A stretch of DNA of 64,000 bases, taken from positions 62,001 through 126,000 of the forward strand of contig NZ_VFIL01000004.1 in NCBI RefSeq assembly GCF_007858285.1, in the 5' to 3' direction. Origin of the DNA: Pseudomonas brenneri. Its GTDB lineage: Bacteria > Pseudomonadota > Gammaproteobacteria > Pseudomonadales > Pseudomonadaceae. The notes beneath the pieces were generated by a model. It was not told where the DNA came from, did not search any database, and saw only the letters and a program-made list of their open reading frames with translations. Below, piece after piece: positions 1-10,500 of the stretch. The number at the start of each line of letters is the position of its first letter. Position 1 is the first letter of the stretch. The position numbers were made by a program, and so were the translations under genes.

Positions 1-69
1 CATGGATGCAAGCGTGCAGGCATTTACAGGTAAACTCCCCACCTTTATCAATTCCCCACGGAGTTCGCC

Positions 70-1311
70 TTGCGTCTGTTTCACACCTCCGACTGGCACC
101 TGGGCCAAAACCTCCACGGCCAGGAACGCGACTTCGAACACGCCTGTTTCCTTGACTGGCTGCTGGGCCAGATCAAGCAGCACTGCCCCGACGTGCTGCT
201 GATCGCCGGCGATATCTTCGACACGGTCAACCCGCCACTCAAGGCCCAGGAGCGGCTGTATGACTTCATCATCAGCGCCCATGAGCAAAATCCCACACTG
301 ACGATTGTGATGATCGCCGGTAATCATGACTCCGGCTCGCGTATCGAACTGCCTGCGCCGTTGATGCGTCGTTTGCGTACCCATGCAGTGGGTCGCGTGT
401 TGTGGCTGGATGATGGCCAACTGGATGCCGAGCGCCTGCTGATCCCCCTGCCGGATGCCAAGGGCAAGATCGCCGCGTGGTGCCTTGCACTGCCCTTCTT
501 GCGCCCGGCAGAAGTGACCGGTGCGCACCTGGGTGACGACTACCTGCGCGGTATCGGCCAGGTCCATGAATGGCTCATTGCCGCTGCCAACGCCAAACGC
601 AAAAAAGGCCAGGCGCTGATTGCCATCAGTCACGCGCATATGGCCGGTGGTTCGGTGTCGGAAGACTCCGAGCGCAGTCTGATCATCGGCAACGCCGAGG
701 CGCTGCCGGCCAAGCTGTTCGACAAAAGTGTCAGCTATGTTGCCCTCGGCCATTTGCACAAGCCGCAAAAGGTGAATGGCGAAGAGCGGATTCGCTACAG
801 CGGCTCGCCGATTCCGCTGTCGTTTTCCGAAATCGGCTACAAACACCAGATCCTCGACGTGACATTCCAGGGCCAAATGCTGGTCAGCGTCGAACCCCTC
901 CTGATTCCGCGCGCGGTCAACCTGCAACGCCTGGAAGCCGCGCCCCTGGCCGATATCCTCAAGGCCCTGGCAGATCTGCCGGATATCGACCTGCTCGCCG
1001 AAACCCAGCGCCACCCTTGGCTCGAAGTGCGGGTGCGCCTCGACGAACCGCAACCGGACCTGCGCCAGCAAATCGAAACCGCCCTACTTGGCAAGGCCGT
1101 GCGCCTGGTGCGCATCGCCGCTGAGTACGCCGGTCAACGCGCCAGCGATGCCAGTGACGAAAACAGCCTGATCGAACTCGACCAACTCACCCCCCAGGAG
1201 CTGTTCAGCCGCGCCTGGCAGGACAGCTACGGCAATGATGTGGACGAACAGACCCTGAAGGATTTCGCCGTGCTGCTCCAGGAAGTGCAACAGGAGGATG
1301 AACAGCCATGA
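70..1311 (+). CDS. sbcD: Exonuclease SbcCD subunit D
   Basis: Nuclease subunit of the SbcCD (Mre11-Rad50 type) complex, which opens and degrades hairpin and blocked DNA ends. The 413-residue protein starts with the Mre11 phosphoesterase motifs: DWHLG (about residues 8-12), GDIFD (about 47-51) and GNHDS (about 84-88), with a later GHLHK. These bind the two metal ions. The start is TTG, chosen because CGGAG lies 6 bases upstream and the protein then begins MRLFHTSDWHLG as the family does. Its last bases overlap the start of sbcC by ATGA, so the two are probably translationally coupled. Confidence 0.95.
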   Translation: MRLFHTSDWHLGQNLHGQERDFEHACFLDWLLGQIKQHCPDVLLIAGDIFDTVNPPLKAQERLYDFIISAHEQNPTLTIVMIAGNHDSGSRIELPAPLMRRLRTHAVGRVLWLDDGQLDAERLLIPLPDAKGKIAAWCLALPFLRPAEVTGAHLGDDYLRGIGQVHEWLIAAANAKRKKGQALIAISHAHMAGGSVSEDSERSLIIGNAEALPAKLFDKSVSYVALGHLHKPQKVNGEERIRYSGSPIPLSFSEIGYKHQILDVTFQGQMLVSVEPLLIPRAVNLQRLEAAPLADILKALADLPDIDLLAETQRHPWLEVRVRLDEPQPDLRQQIETALLGKAVRLVRIAAEYAGQRASDASDENSLIELDQLTPQELFSRAWQDSYGNDVDEQTLKDFAVLLQEVQQEDEQP

Positions 1312-4300
1312 AAATCCTCGCCATCCGCCTGAAAAACCTCGCCTCCCTGGCCGGGCCGTTTGAGATCGACTTTACTGCCGAACCCCTGGCCAGTGCCGGG
1401 TTGTTTGCGATCACCGGGCCCACCGGTGCCGGTAAAAGCACACTGCTCGATGCCCTGTGCCTGGCACTGTTTGGTGCCGTGCCACGCCTGGGCGACACCG
1501 GCCAGGCGAAAATGCCCGATGCCGATACCGATATTTCCATCGGCGACCCACGCACCCTGATCCGACGCGGCACCGGGGGTGGTTATGCCGAGGTGGACTT
1601 TATCGGGGTCAGCGGGCGCCGCTACCGTGCGCGCTGGGAAGCCAACCGTGCCCGCGACAAGGCCAGCGGCAAGCTGCAGAACAGCCGGCAAAGCCTGATC
1701 GACCTGGACAGCGAGCAATTGCTGGCCAGCCAGAAAACCGAATACAAGACTCAGCTGGAACTGGCCCTGGGTCTGAATTTCGAGCAGTTCACCCGCGCCG
1801 TACTGCTGGCACAAAGTGAGTTCAGCGCCTTTCTCAAGGCCAACGACAATGAGCGCAGCGAATTGCTGGAAAAGCTCACCGACACTGCGCTCTACACCCA
1901 GCTGGGGCAGCGCGCGTTCGTCAAGGCCAGAGAGGCCAAGGAAGCCCACAAACTGCTGCAGGACCAGGCCAGCGGCGTCACGCCGCTGCCGGCCGAAGAC
2001 CGCGCCGAGCTGGATCAACAGTTGAGTACGGCCCAGCAACAGCTCAAGACCCAGCAGGCCCAGCTCAAGCAATTGGAGCTGCAGCACACCTGGCTCAAGG
2101 AGCTGCGTGAGTGGCAAGAGCGCCAGCACAGTGCGGTTGAGCAACTGCAACAGGCCGAGCAGGCGTGGCACAACCAGGGCCCGCAACGCCTGGACTTGAG
2201 CCGCCTGGAACAACTGGCACCGCAGCGTCATCATTTCGCGCGGCACAGCGAGTTGACCGGCCAACTGGAGCCCCTGGCCGCGCAGATCCGCCAGCATCTT
2301 GAGCAGCAGACCGCCCTGCACGCGCGCCAGGAACAACTGCAACAGCAGCAAGCCAGCGCACACAGCGCCTTGGCCGCCGCCCTGCAACAGCAGACCGAGT
2401 CCGTGCCTCTGCTACGCCAGGCCTTCGAAGCGCAAAGCACCCTCGCCCGCCTGACTCGCGAACTGGCCCAAAGCCGCGCACAACAGCAACTGGGGCAAAC
2501 CGCCTGCACCGAGGGCCAGGCCAGCCTGGATGCCTTGCACACCCAGCAACAGCAGGTTGCCAGCCGCCTGCAACAACTGGCGGCACAGCTTGAACGCAGT
2601 GCTGCCCTTGCGCCCTTGAGCGATGCCTGGAACGCCTACCGCGACCGCCTGCAACAGCTGATGCTGATCGGCAATCGCCTGAACAAAGGCCAGGCCGAAC
2701 TGCCCCAACTGGAGGCTCGTGCCAACAGCGCCAGCGAGCAATGGGCCCAACAGCGCACGGCCCTGGACCTCTTGTATCAGGAAGCCGGCGCCGAACCCCA
2801 CGCCGTGGCCGAGCAGATCCAGTTGCTCGACAGCCTGCTCAAGGACAACCGCAAGCAGCAACGGGCCTTCGAGGACCTGACGCGGCTGTGGGACAGCCAG
2901 CAGCAATTGGACCAGCAGCAACAGGAGTTGGCCCTCAAGCAGGCCACCGCCCAGCAACAGCGCGAGCAGTTGAACCAGACCGGCCTGCAAGCCAAGGCCG
3001 AACTGAGCGTGGCCGAGCAGACGCTGAGCGTGACCAAGCAGTTACTCGAACGCCAGCGCCTGGCGCGCAGCGCCAGTGTCGAAGAACTGCGTGGGCAATT
3101 GCAGGATGAGCAGCCTTGCCCGGTGTGTGGCAGCGTCGAGCATCCGTATCACCAGCCTGAAGCCCTGCTGCACAGCCTCACGCGCCATGATGAAAATGAA
3201 GAAGCCAATGCGCAGAAGGCCGTCGACACCCTCAAGGAAAAGCTCACCGAGTTGCGCGGTGAAGTCGGCGGCTTGATCGCCCAGCAAAAGGAATTTTTGC
3301 AACAGCAGGAACAACTGGCGTCCCAGTGCCAGGCGCTGGTCCCCAGCCTCGATGCCCACCCGTTAAGCGCCGCCCTGTTCAATCAGGACAGCGGCAAGCG
3401 CAGCGCCTGGCTGGCGCAGCAACTGGGCCAGCTCAACCAGAGCATCACCCAGGACGAACAACGCCAGGGCGCCCTGCTCAACCTGCAACAAAACGCCGGG
3501 CGCATGCAGCAGCAGTTGCAAGCCGCCCAGGACGCCAGCCAGCAGTCCCGCCAACAGTTGATCGACCAGCAACGGGAACTGGCCAACGACCGCGAGCGCC
3601 TGGACGAGGAACTGAGCGCCTTCGCCAGCCTGCTGCCGGCCGAGACCCTCGAAGGTTTGCGTACGGAGCCGGCCGCCACGTTCATGCTGTTGGACCAGCA
3701 GATCAGCCAGCGCCTGGAGCAGCTTGGCTACCAGAAGGATGAACTGGCCGAGCAGCAACAGCGCCAGCAAGCCATCGAAAAAGAACAGGACCGCCAGCAA
3801 CATCGCCAGCAACAGTTGGCCGTGCTGCACCAGCAACTGGTCGACCTGACCACCCAGCAGCAAGCCGCCGAGGAAAAACTCCGCGCCCTGGTGGGCGAAC
3901 ACTCCAGCGCCGAGCACTGGCAGCAGCAACTCGACCTGGCCGTGGAACAGGCGCGCCACAGCGAGACCCAGGCCAATCAACAGTTGCAGGACACCCGCAA
4001 CGAACTGATCCAACTGGCCGCCGACCTCAAGTCCCGGCAGGAACGCCAGCACGCCCTGGACACCGAACTCCAGGCGCTGCACAGCCGTATCGGCGAATGG
4101 CGCGCCCAGCATCCGCAACTCGACGACACCGGCCTGGCGCACCTGCTGGCCTTCGACGAGGCCGGTATCAGCGAACTGCGCCAGCAGGTGCAGCACAGCG
4201 AAAAAGCCATCGAACAAGCCAAAGTCCTGCTGCAAGAACGCGAGCAACGCCTCAAGGACCACCAGGCCCTGCACAACGGCAACCTTGACACCGAACAGCT

Positions 4301-4946
4301 GGACAGCGCCCTGGCCGAGCTCAACCAGCAATTGAGCAGCGGCGAAAAACACTGCGCCGAACTGCGCGCACGCCAAGCCGAAGACCAGCGGCGCCAGGAC
4401 GCCAACCAGACCCTGGCACTCGCCACCGCCCAGGCCTATGAGCAATGGCAACGCTGGGCCCGGCTCGATGCGCTGATCGGTTCGGCCACCGGCGACAAGT
4501 TCCGTAAATTCGCCCAGGCCTACAACCTCGACCTGCTGGTACACCACGCCAACGTGCAACTGCGCCAACTGGTGCGTCGCTACCGCCTCAAGCGCGGCGG
4601 CAGCATGCTCGGCCTGCTGGTGCTGGACACAGAAATGGGTGATGAACTGCGCTCGGTGCATTCGTTGTCCGGCGGCGAAACGTTCCTGGTGTCGCTGGCG
4701 TTGGCCCTGGGGTTGGCATCGATGGCCTCCAGCACGCTGAAAATCGAGTCGTTGTTTATCGACGAAGGCTTCGGCAGCCTGGACCCCGAATCCCTGCAAT
4801 TGGCGATGGATGCCCTGGACGGCTTGCAGGCCCAGGGCCGCAAGGTGGCGGTGATTTCCCATGTGCAGGAAATGCACGAGCGGATTCCGGTACAGATCCA
4901 GGTCAAGCGCCAAGGCAATGGCCTGAGCACCCTGGAGGTGAAATGA
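1308..4946 (+). CDS. sbcC: Exonuclease SbcCD subunit C (SMC-like ATPase)
   Basis: Rad50-type ATPase partner of SbcD. The 1212-residue chain has a Walker A (GPTGAGKST, about residues 38-46), a very long Gln/Leu-rich coiled coil, a zinc-hook CPVCG near residue 605 in mid-chain, a second coiled coil, then the ABC signature SLSGGE (about 1118) and Walker B LFIDEGFGSLD (about 1148). The order and length match full-length SbcC. It overlaps sbcD by 4 bases upstream and the GST gene by 4 bases downstream, making a tight three-gene operon. The coiled coil is so biased to CAG/CTG codons that a long open frame appears on the opposite strand. Confidence 0.95.
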   Translation: MKILAIRLKNLASLAGPFEIDFTAEPLASAGLFAITGPTGAGKSTLLDALCLALFGAVPRLGDTGQAKMPDADTDISIGDPRTLIRRGTGGGYAEVDFIGVSGRRYRARWEANRARDKASGKLQNSRQSLIDLDSEQLLASQKTEYKTQLELALGLNFEQFTRAVLLAQSEFSAFLKANDNERSELLEKLTDTALYTQLGQRAFVKAREAKEAHKLLQDQASGVTPLPAEDRAELDQQLSTAQQQLKTQQAQLKQLELQHTWLKELREWQERQHSAVEQLQQAEQAWHNQGPQRLDLSRLEQLAPQRHHFARHSELTGQLEPLAAQIRQHLEQQTALHARQEQLQQQQASAHSALAAALQQQTESVPLLRQAFEAQSTLARLTRELAQSRAQQQLGQTACTEGQASLDALHTQQQQVASRLQQLAAQLERSAALAPLSDAWNAYRDRLQQLMLIGNRLNKGQAELPQLEARANSASEQWAQQRTALDLLYQEAGAEPHAVAEQIQLLDSLLKDNRKQQRAFEDLTRLWDSQQQLDQQQQELALKQATAQQQREQLNQTGLQAKAELSVAEQTLSVTKQLLERQRLARSASVEELRGQLQDEQPCPVCGSVEHPYHQPEALLHSLTRHDENEEANAQKAVDTLKEKLTELRGEVGGLIAQQKEFLQQQEQLASQCQALVPSLDAHPLSAALFNQDSGKRSAWLAQQLGQLNQSITQDEQRQGALLNLQQNAGRMQQQLQAAQDASQQSRQQLIDQQRELANDRERLDEELSAFASLLPAETLEGLRTEPAATFMLLDQQISQRLEQLGYQKDELAEQQQRQQAIEKEQDRQQHRQQQLAVLHQQLVDLTTQQQAAEEKLRALVGEHSSAEHWQQQLDLAVEQARHSETQANQQLQDTRNELIQLAADLKSRQERQHALDTELQALHSRIGEWRAQHPQLDDTGLAHLLAFDEAGISELRQQVQHSEKAIEQAKVLLQEREQRLKDHQALHNGNLDTEQLDSALAELNQQLSSGEKHCAELRARQAEDQRRQDANQTLALATAQAYEQWQRWARLDALIGSATGDKFRKFAQAYNLDLLVHHANVQLRQLVRRYRLKRGGSMLGLLVLDTEMGDELRSVHSLSGGETFLVSLALALGLASMASSTLKIESLFIDEGFGSLDPESLQLAMDALDGLQAQGRKVAVISHVQEMHERIPVQIQVKRQGNGLSTLEVK

Positions 4947-5557
4947 GCGACGTCGTGCTGTATTCGTTCCGCCGCTGCCCCTACGCCATGCGTGCGCGCA
5001 TGGCCCTGCGTTACTCAGGCGTGGCGGTGAACATTGTCGAAGTCAGCCTCAAGGCCAAGCCCGCCCAGATGCTGGCGCTGTCGCCCAAGGGCACGGTGCC
5101 GGTGCTGGCGGTAGCTGGCCAGGTGATCGACGAGAGCCTGGCGATCATGCACTGGGCGCTGGCGCAAAATGATCCCGAAGATTGGCTGCTCAAGGACGAT
5201 CCGGCGGCGCAGGCGCTGATGGCGGGTTTACTTGAAGAGAATGACCAGGCCTTCAAGGTGCATTTGAATCGCTACAAATACGCCGAGCGCTACCCGGAGC
5301 AGACGATGGAACAGTATCGGGCCGAGGGTGAGGTGTTTTTGCGCAGGCTGGAAGAGTTGCTGGGCCAACGCGATTACCTGCTGGCCGATCACTTGAGCCT
5401 GGCAGATGTGGCGCTGGTGCCGTTTGTACGGCAGTTTGCCCATGTCGATCGGGAGTGGTTTGCAACCACGCCTTATCTGCGTCTGCAGCAATGGTTGGAG
5501 CGGTTTTTGGCGTCGTCGCTGTTTACCGCGATCATGGCCAAAAACAACCCACTGTAG
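4943..5557 (+). CDS. Glutathione S-transferase family protein
   Basis: A 204-residue protein with a thioredoxin-fold N-terminal domain (LYSFRRCPYAMRAR, about residues 6-19, with a CPYA active-site Cys as in omega/beta-like GSTs; cis-Pro region GTVPVL; ES of DESLAIMHW binding glutathione) and an all-helical C-terminal domain. It probably handles glutathione-dependent reduction or conjugation; the substrate is not evident. It overlaps the sbcC stop by ATGA and is likely co-transcribed with sbcDC, although a link to DNA repair is not established. The stop codon TAG falls inside the repeat that follows. Confidence 0.8.
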   Translation: MSDVVLYSFRRCPYAMRARMALRYSGVAVNIVEVSLKAKPAQMLALSPKGTVPVLAVAGQVIDESLAIMHWALAQNDPEDWLLKDDPAAQALMAGLLEENDQAFKVHLNRYKYAERYPEQTMEQYRAEGEVFLRRLEELLGQRDYLLADHLSLADVALVPFVRQFAHVDREWFATTPYLRLQQWLERFLASSLFTAIMAKNNPL

Positions 5558-5641
5558 GAGCCCGCTTGCCGGCGATAGCCATCTGTCAGTTGGAATTACT
5601 GTGACTGACACACCGCCATCGCCGGCAAACTGACGCCTACA
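5553..5641. repeat. REP/REPIN-type inverted repeat
   Basis: Two inverted arms: TGTAGGAGCCCGCTTGCCGG at the left and the complement of that type (CGCCGGCAAACTGACGCCTA) at the right, with GGCGAT next to each. It lies between convergent genes and contains the GST stop codon. The arm sequence is of the GAGCcgGCTTGCCgGCGAT class. Confidence 0.8.
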
Positions 5642-5646
5642 AGACT

Positions 5647-5826
5647 TCAGGCTTGGGTCTTATGGTCCAGGGCAGCATAGAAATTGGCGCTCTGTTGCAG
5701 GTACTTCTGGGTGTAGGCGCTGGTGCTGGAGTTTTTGCTGCTGATCTCCACGCTGGCGCTGGCAGGCAGGGCAACGGTGGCGGAAACAGCGGAGGCGGCG
5801 ATGATCGAGAAGAGATTGAAGTTCAT
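5647..5826 (-). CDS. Small secreted protein of unknown function
   Basis: I do not recognise the family. The start at 5826 is preferred over an upstream in-frame start at 5880 because AAGGG lies just upstream and the protein then begins MNFNLFSIIAAS, giving a clean signal peptide with ASA cleavage near residue 24. The mature part, about 35 residues, is Ser/Gln/Tyr-rich (KNSSTSAYTQKYLQQSANFY) with no cysteines. It lies downstream of, and on the same strand as, the lactonase gene. It could be a small periplasmic or exported protein. Confidence 0.6.
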   Translation of the reverse strand: MNFNLFSIIAASAVSATVALPASASVEISSKNSSTSAYTQKYLQQSANFYAALDHKTQA

Positions 5827-5981
5827 GGCGGTAACCCTTGTGTTCAGTTGGCTGGATGGCTTGTGAAGGCCTTGGAGCAAACTTACGCCTGGGTACCGGC
5901 TGGCTGAAATGCTTTGAAACAGTAGCCGTTATCACTGGGATTAATACAACGAGTCAGGCCCCGCACGGCGGGGCCTGTGGC

Positions 5982-7157
5982 TTATTGACGCAGCACGAAC
6001 TTGAGGTCGCTGGGGGCATCAATCGGCAGTTTTTGTACCGTCTTGCCCAATTGACCGGTCGTGGTATCGCGCTCGATCACCACGATCTGGTTGCTCTTCT
6101 GGTTGGCAATCAGCAGGAACTTGCCGCTCGGGTCAAGGCTGAACTCACGGGGATGATCGCCTTCCACGGAGCGTCGCTGGATCTCTTTGAGCTGCGCGCT
6201 GGCCGGATCGATGGCAAACACCACGATCTGATTGGCGGTCCCCCGATTGCTGACGTAGAGGAACTTGCCGTCACTGGACGCATGCAGCGCCGCACCGGCC
6301 TTGTCTGACACTGGCTGGCCGGCGGCAAATTCCACCAATTGACGCTGGGTCAGCTTGCCGTCCAGGTAGTCGTATACCGCGACCTGCGCGCTCATCTCAG
6401 TGGTCAGCCAGGCATGCTTGCCGTCCGCGCTGAACAGCAGGTGCCGCGGGCCACTGCCTGGCGGCAACTGCACGAAGGCCGGATCGGCCGGCGTCAGCGG
6501 CAGTTCGGGGTTGGCCTTGGGGTCGTAGCGGTAGGCAAAAAGCCTGTCCGCCCCCAGGTCCTGCACGAACACGTACTTGCCATCGGGCGACGACACCACC
6601 GAATGCACATGGTTGGATGCCTGGCGCTCGGGGTTGACCCGGCTGGCCGGGTGCGCGCTCAGTTGCACCGGCGGCGACAGTTTGCCCTCGCCGTCTACCG
6701 GCAGGATCGCCAGGCTGCCGCCCGGATCTTCCAGCACCGAATAGTTGGCGACAAACAGGTAACGCCCGTCGGCGGCCAGGCTGGCGTGGGTCGGCTCGTT
6801 ACCCAGGCTCTGCACCTGGTTGATCAGGGTCAGTTGATGGGTGACCGGGTCAATGCTGTAGCTGCTGACACGCCCTACCGGGTCTTGCTGGCCGGGGCCG
6901 TTTTCGTTGACCACAAACAGGCGCTTGCGGTCCTTGGACAGGGTCAGCCAGGACGGGTTTTGCGTCTTGGCTGCCAGCACCGGCGGGCCGCTGAACTGGC
7001 CGGTGCGGCTGTCGAACTGCAGGCGGTAGATGCCTTCACTGGTGCCGGCGGTATAGCTGCCCACCAACAGCTCAACGGTATCGACCGGTGCGGCCTGGAC
7101 CGACATGGCGCCGACACTGCCAGCCATCAGCAGGGGCCAGAATTTACGCATCAGCAT
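5982..7157 (-). CDS. Periplasmic lactonase-family beta-propeller protein (6-phosphogluconolactonase-like)
   Basis: A 391-residue protein with an N-terminal signal peptide (MRKFWPLLMAGSVGAMSVQA) and a 7-bladed propeller of the YbhE/Pgl 'lactonase' family: LLVGSYTAGTSEGIYRLQF near the start, then SLGNEPTHASLAADGRYLFVANY, GSGPRHLLFSADGKHAWLTTE, HPREFSLDPSGKFLLIANQ. Cytosolic family members hydrolyse 6-phosphogluconolactone; the export signal makes a different or extracytoplasmic substrate likely. The start at 7157 overlaps the upstream gene by 14 bases (7151 is an alternative ATG), so the two are probably coupled. Confidence 0.8.
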   Translation of the reverse strand: MLMRKFWPLLMAGSVGAMSVQAAPVDTVELLVGSYTAGTSEGIYRLQFDSRTGQFSGPPVLAAKTQNPSWLTLSKDRKRLFVVNENGPGQQDPVGRVSSYSIDPVTHQLTLINQVQSLGNEPTHASLAADGRYLFVANYSVLEDPGGSLAILPVDGEGKLSPPVQLSAHPASRVNPERQASNHVHSVVSSPDGKYVFVQDLGADRLFAYRYDPKANPELPLTPADPAFVQLPPGSGPRHLLFSADGKHAWLTTEMSAQVAVYDYLDGKLTQRQLVEFAAGQPVSDKAGAALHASSDGKFLYVSNRGTANQIVVFAIDPASAQLKEIQRRSVEGDHPREFSLDPSGKFLLIANQKSNQIVVIERDTTTGQLGKTVQKLPIDAPSDLKFVLRQ

Positions 7158-7434
7158 GCTCGTCTTCCTCGTCGTCGTTGTTGCCGGTGACCGCGCTCAG
7201 GCACACCAGGCGATGCTCGCCCGTATCGCCGGCAAGGGTCCAGCTTTGCAAGCTTTCATCAAAGATCGCCGCCTGCACTTGCGCGATGCTGAACGTCCAG
7301 CGCTTCTCGGCCCGACCGTCCATGCTTTTAATCAGCAACTGTTGATCCGTTAAGTTGAAGTCAAAGGCATGCAGGCCATCGATTACGAGCATATCGCTGG
7401 AGGCAAGTTCAGTCAGCAGGGTAGCGGCAGTCAT
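7144..7434 (-). CDS. DUF5629-like small protein
   Basis: A 96-residue acidic cytosolic protein (MLVIDGLHAFDFNLTDQQLLIKSMDGRAEKRWTF... ending NDDEEDEHADA). It matches my memory of the Pseudomonas DUF5629 family, function unknown. There is no signal peptide or membrane segment. Its 3' end overlaps the lactonase gene start, suggesting one operon. The family name is from memory, so the assignment is moderate; the coding call rests on the overlap and on conserved-looking composition. Confidence 0.6.
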   Translation of the reverse strand: MTAATLLTELASSDMLVIDGLHAFDFNLTDQQLLIKSMDGRAEKRWTFSIAQVQAAIFDESLQSWTLAGDTGEHRLVCLSAVTGNNDDEEDEHADA

Positions 7435-7591
7435 CGGGGATCATTCATCCGTTGGAAAAACGCTGATGATAGGGCAATCCCTTGCGTCTTTCCTGCCTTG
7501 CTTTGCCCAGCGGTAGCGGGTTACCGCACCAGGCGCGACGTTGACAGTACTTTACGGGGGAATACGCCTCCCTCTGTAAAGGACTTCACCT

Positions 7592-10500
7592 GTGCCAAAC
7601 CCCACGACAAACCCATCCGAAAATATTCTGCAAAAAGCAGTGGCCGCACACTTCTCCACTCGCCCCACTCTGCGCTCAGTGGCCGCTCAGACACTGACAT
7701 ACACCCTGAAAGAGAAATATGCACTCTTACCCTATCAATCCAGCGACCTTTACTTGGCGCTCCCCCGCGACGGTGGCGGTCGAACCCTGCAGCCACTGCT
7801 GGATGTGGCACTGCAGCATATTGCCGACGGCAGCTTCCCCGACTTGTCCACTCGCGACAACCTTGACTGCTACCTGAGTGATGCCACCGGTACCCGTCTG
7901 GACACATATGACGTGCACGTCGTCAAAGCCGTGGTATGGGAACTGTCCTTGATTCTGTTTATCAGTTTTCAAGATGCCCTGGCTGACTACTGGGGACAAA
8001 ACAGCGACGCCGGTGGCAATCGCTGGCAGTGGCTTGCCAGGCTGCTGCAAGGCATGCTGAGAACTGCGGCCATTCGCCAATCGGGCGATGATGCCGAACA
8101 ATTGCAGATACTCAGCACACTGGCCAGCTACCCCAGCCGGGAAGCCAGGGCCAACCTGCCCTGGCCCGACAATTCGATCCATGCCTATACCCTCGAAGCG
8201 CATCTGGTACGTGACAGCACCACGCTGACCTTGCAGTCCAGCGATCTCTTGGTGGTCAGCGGCAAGCGCGTGTTTCTGTACACCCTGGCAGGCCAGGTTG
8301 AACTCTATGCCAGCCTGGATGCATTCGCCCAGGCATGGGGTGAGCGCATGGGGCAGCAGTTCATCGCCGACAAAATCACTTGGCGCCAATACGAGCCCGA
8401 TGGCGATATTTTCGAGGTACAAGCCGCGTTGGCATTAAACCAGCAGTTGGAAGATCTCGCGGCGATCCAGCTGCCTGCTGGCACCTCGGTAAGCAAGGTG
8501 GAAGGACTCTTTGAGTCGATCACCAACCCAGCCACGTTGTTTACCCATTCGCCACTCACACCAGTCAAGACCCTGTCGCCGGTCCAGGCCGCCCTCCCCG
8601 AGTGGCTGCGAGCGGCCTCGCCCGCTGACCTCTTTGCCTATCGCCAATGCGTGATCGAACAGGCCAGCCTCAGGCGCCTGACACGGGGCGAAGGCTACTT
8701 GAGTGGGTTGGACGATATCCGCACCTATGCCGCCAGCCATCTGAACCACCAACTGTGCTTGAAGAGAAACTTCGTGCTGCACGGCACGCACACCTGTACA
8801 GACATTGCACACTCAAAGTACAAGGCCAACGAACTGGAACTGACCTTCGATGTGGCCGTCGGCACTCTACAAAGTGGCTACATCGAGAAGGTGACGATGA
8901 GCCTGGTCGATCTGGCCCTGAAAAACCTTTCGGGAAAACCCAGTGGCACTGTGAGCTTGCGCCACACTGGCGGTCAGGAGATCGAGGCATGGCTGACCCA
9001 GGCTTACCTGGATGAGCTGGTCCAACGCGTCAATGTCGGCCTGAACTACCCGGTCTATATCCAGCAGCAACTGCTGAGTGACACTGCGGAGGCTGAAAAA
9101 CGCAAACACCTGTTCTGCGGGCAACGGCCAATCGACCTGAAGATCCAGGCCCTGGAGCACAAAATCAAGGGGCAAGCCGGGCTGACGCCGAGAGGTTTGC
9201 GCTACGTCATGGCCGTGGTCGGCACCCACCGTACAGAGCGCTGGGTCGACAATGATGAAATCGTCATTCGAGCCCTGGCGTTTCAACGCAAACCTGGGGC
9301 CAAGGCCGATGTGGCGCAGAACATGTTCATCATTGAATCGCGCAACGGACAGTCCGGGCCGCACCTGCTCTATCGCCCGGCTTATCAGGACGCGCTGTTG
9401 GAATTTGCCAGCCGCCACAGCTTATTGGCGGCCATCGCACAGCCCGGGGCAATCCAGGAGAGCGTGCTGACGTGGCTGGCGGATGATGCCAGGGATGTCT
9501 ACAGCAATGGTGGCTTTAAAGAACCGCATTACGTACGTGTCAGCGGGATAGGTTCAGAGTTCGACCCCTTGCCCAGCGTCCCGAAACCCCCGACGCTGGC
9601 AAGTACCGACGATGAAAGCAACGATCAGATCCTGCAGGCGTTGAACAACAACCAACTGATGGAGTACTTGTTTGTTTGCGAAGCCCGTCAGTTACTGGGT
9701 CAGGCCGACCGAGAGTCAACGTCCAATGCCGAAAGCCGATGGGCGTTGATTCTTGAAGGGGTACAACTGGGTTTCAATACATTGTTGATGCTGGTGCGCG
9801 GCCCGTTGGCGGCAGTGGGTTGGTTCATGCAACTGGCCCTGAGCCTTGAGCATGACCTGCCGGCCCTGGCGAGCCAAGACCCTATTGCCAGGGAACTTGC
9901 GTGGGTTGATCTGCTGCTCAACCTCAGCATGGTCTTGATCCACCATGGATTGCCCTCCCCAGCAGCAGGCAGGCCATTGATCGAAGATAGTGCAGCCCAA
10001 CAGCCCTTGGTAGCCCTGCCATTGAGGCAGCCTTACAACCAGGCAATCAGTCAGCGCCCCATCGTTGAGCGAGGCATCGTTGGACTGCCTTCCGAACCGC
10101 CAGGGGGCGGCAAAACCCTGCTGGATATTGACCGTTCCCTGGCCAGCGACAGTGCATCGGCGCGCCTGCTGCAAAAACTGCTTGAGGTCAACGTTCCCTG
10201 GCCCGAACCGGCACCGGAACCCATCGCGACAGGTGCGCTCAAGGGGTTGTTCAAGCTCGACAACCTCTGGTACAGCTCCGTGGCCGGCTTGTTTTTCCGC
10301 GTGGGGATTACCCCAGGGGTTGATGAAGTATTCATCATTGCCCCCGAAAAACCAGAGCATCCCGGAATCAAGCTCCGCGCCAATAGCTTAGGCCGTTGGA
10401 CCCTGGATCGCGGGCTGAAACTGGCAGGCGGTGGCCCCAAGCGCCTGGCAGCCTTGCGCGAGGAAAACCAGCGCCAGATAGAGCAGCTTCAGGGGCGCAT

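Noticed and set aside
3363..4913. Open frame of over 500 codons on the minus strand inside sbcC
   Set aside because: It mirrors the CAG/CTG-rich coiled coil of sbcC; its product is low-complexity Leu/Gly/Ala/Gln with no family signature and no ribosome site.
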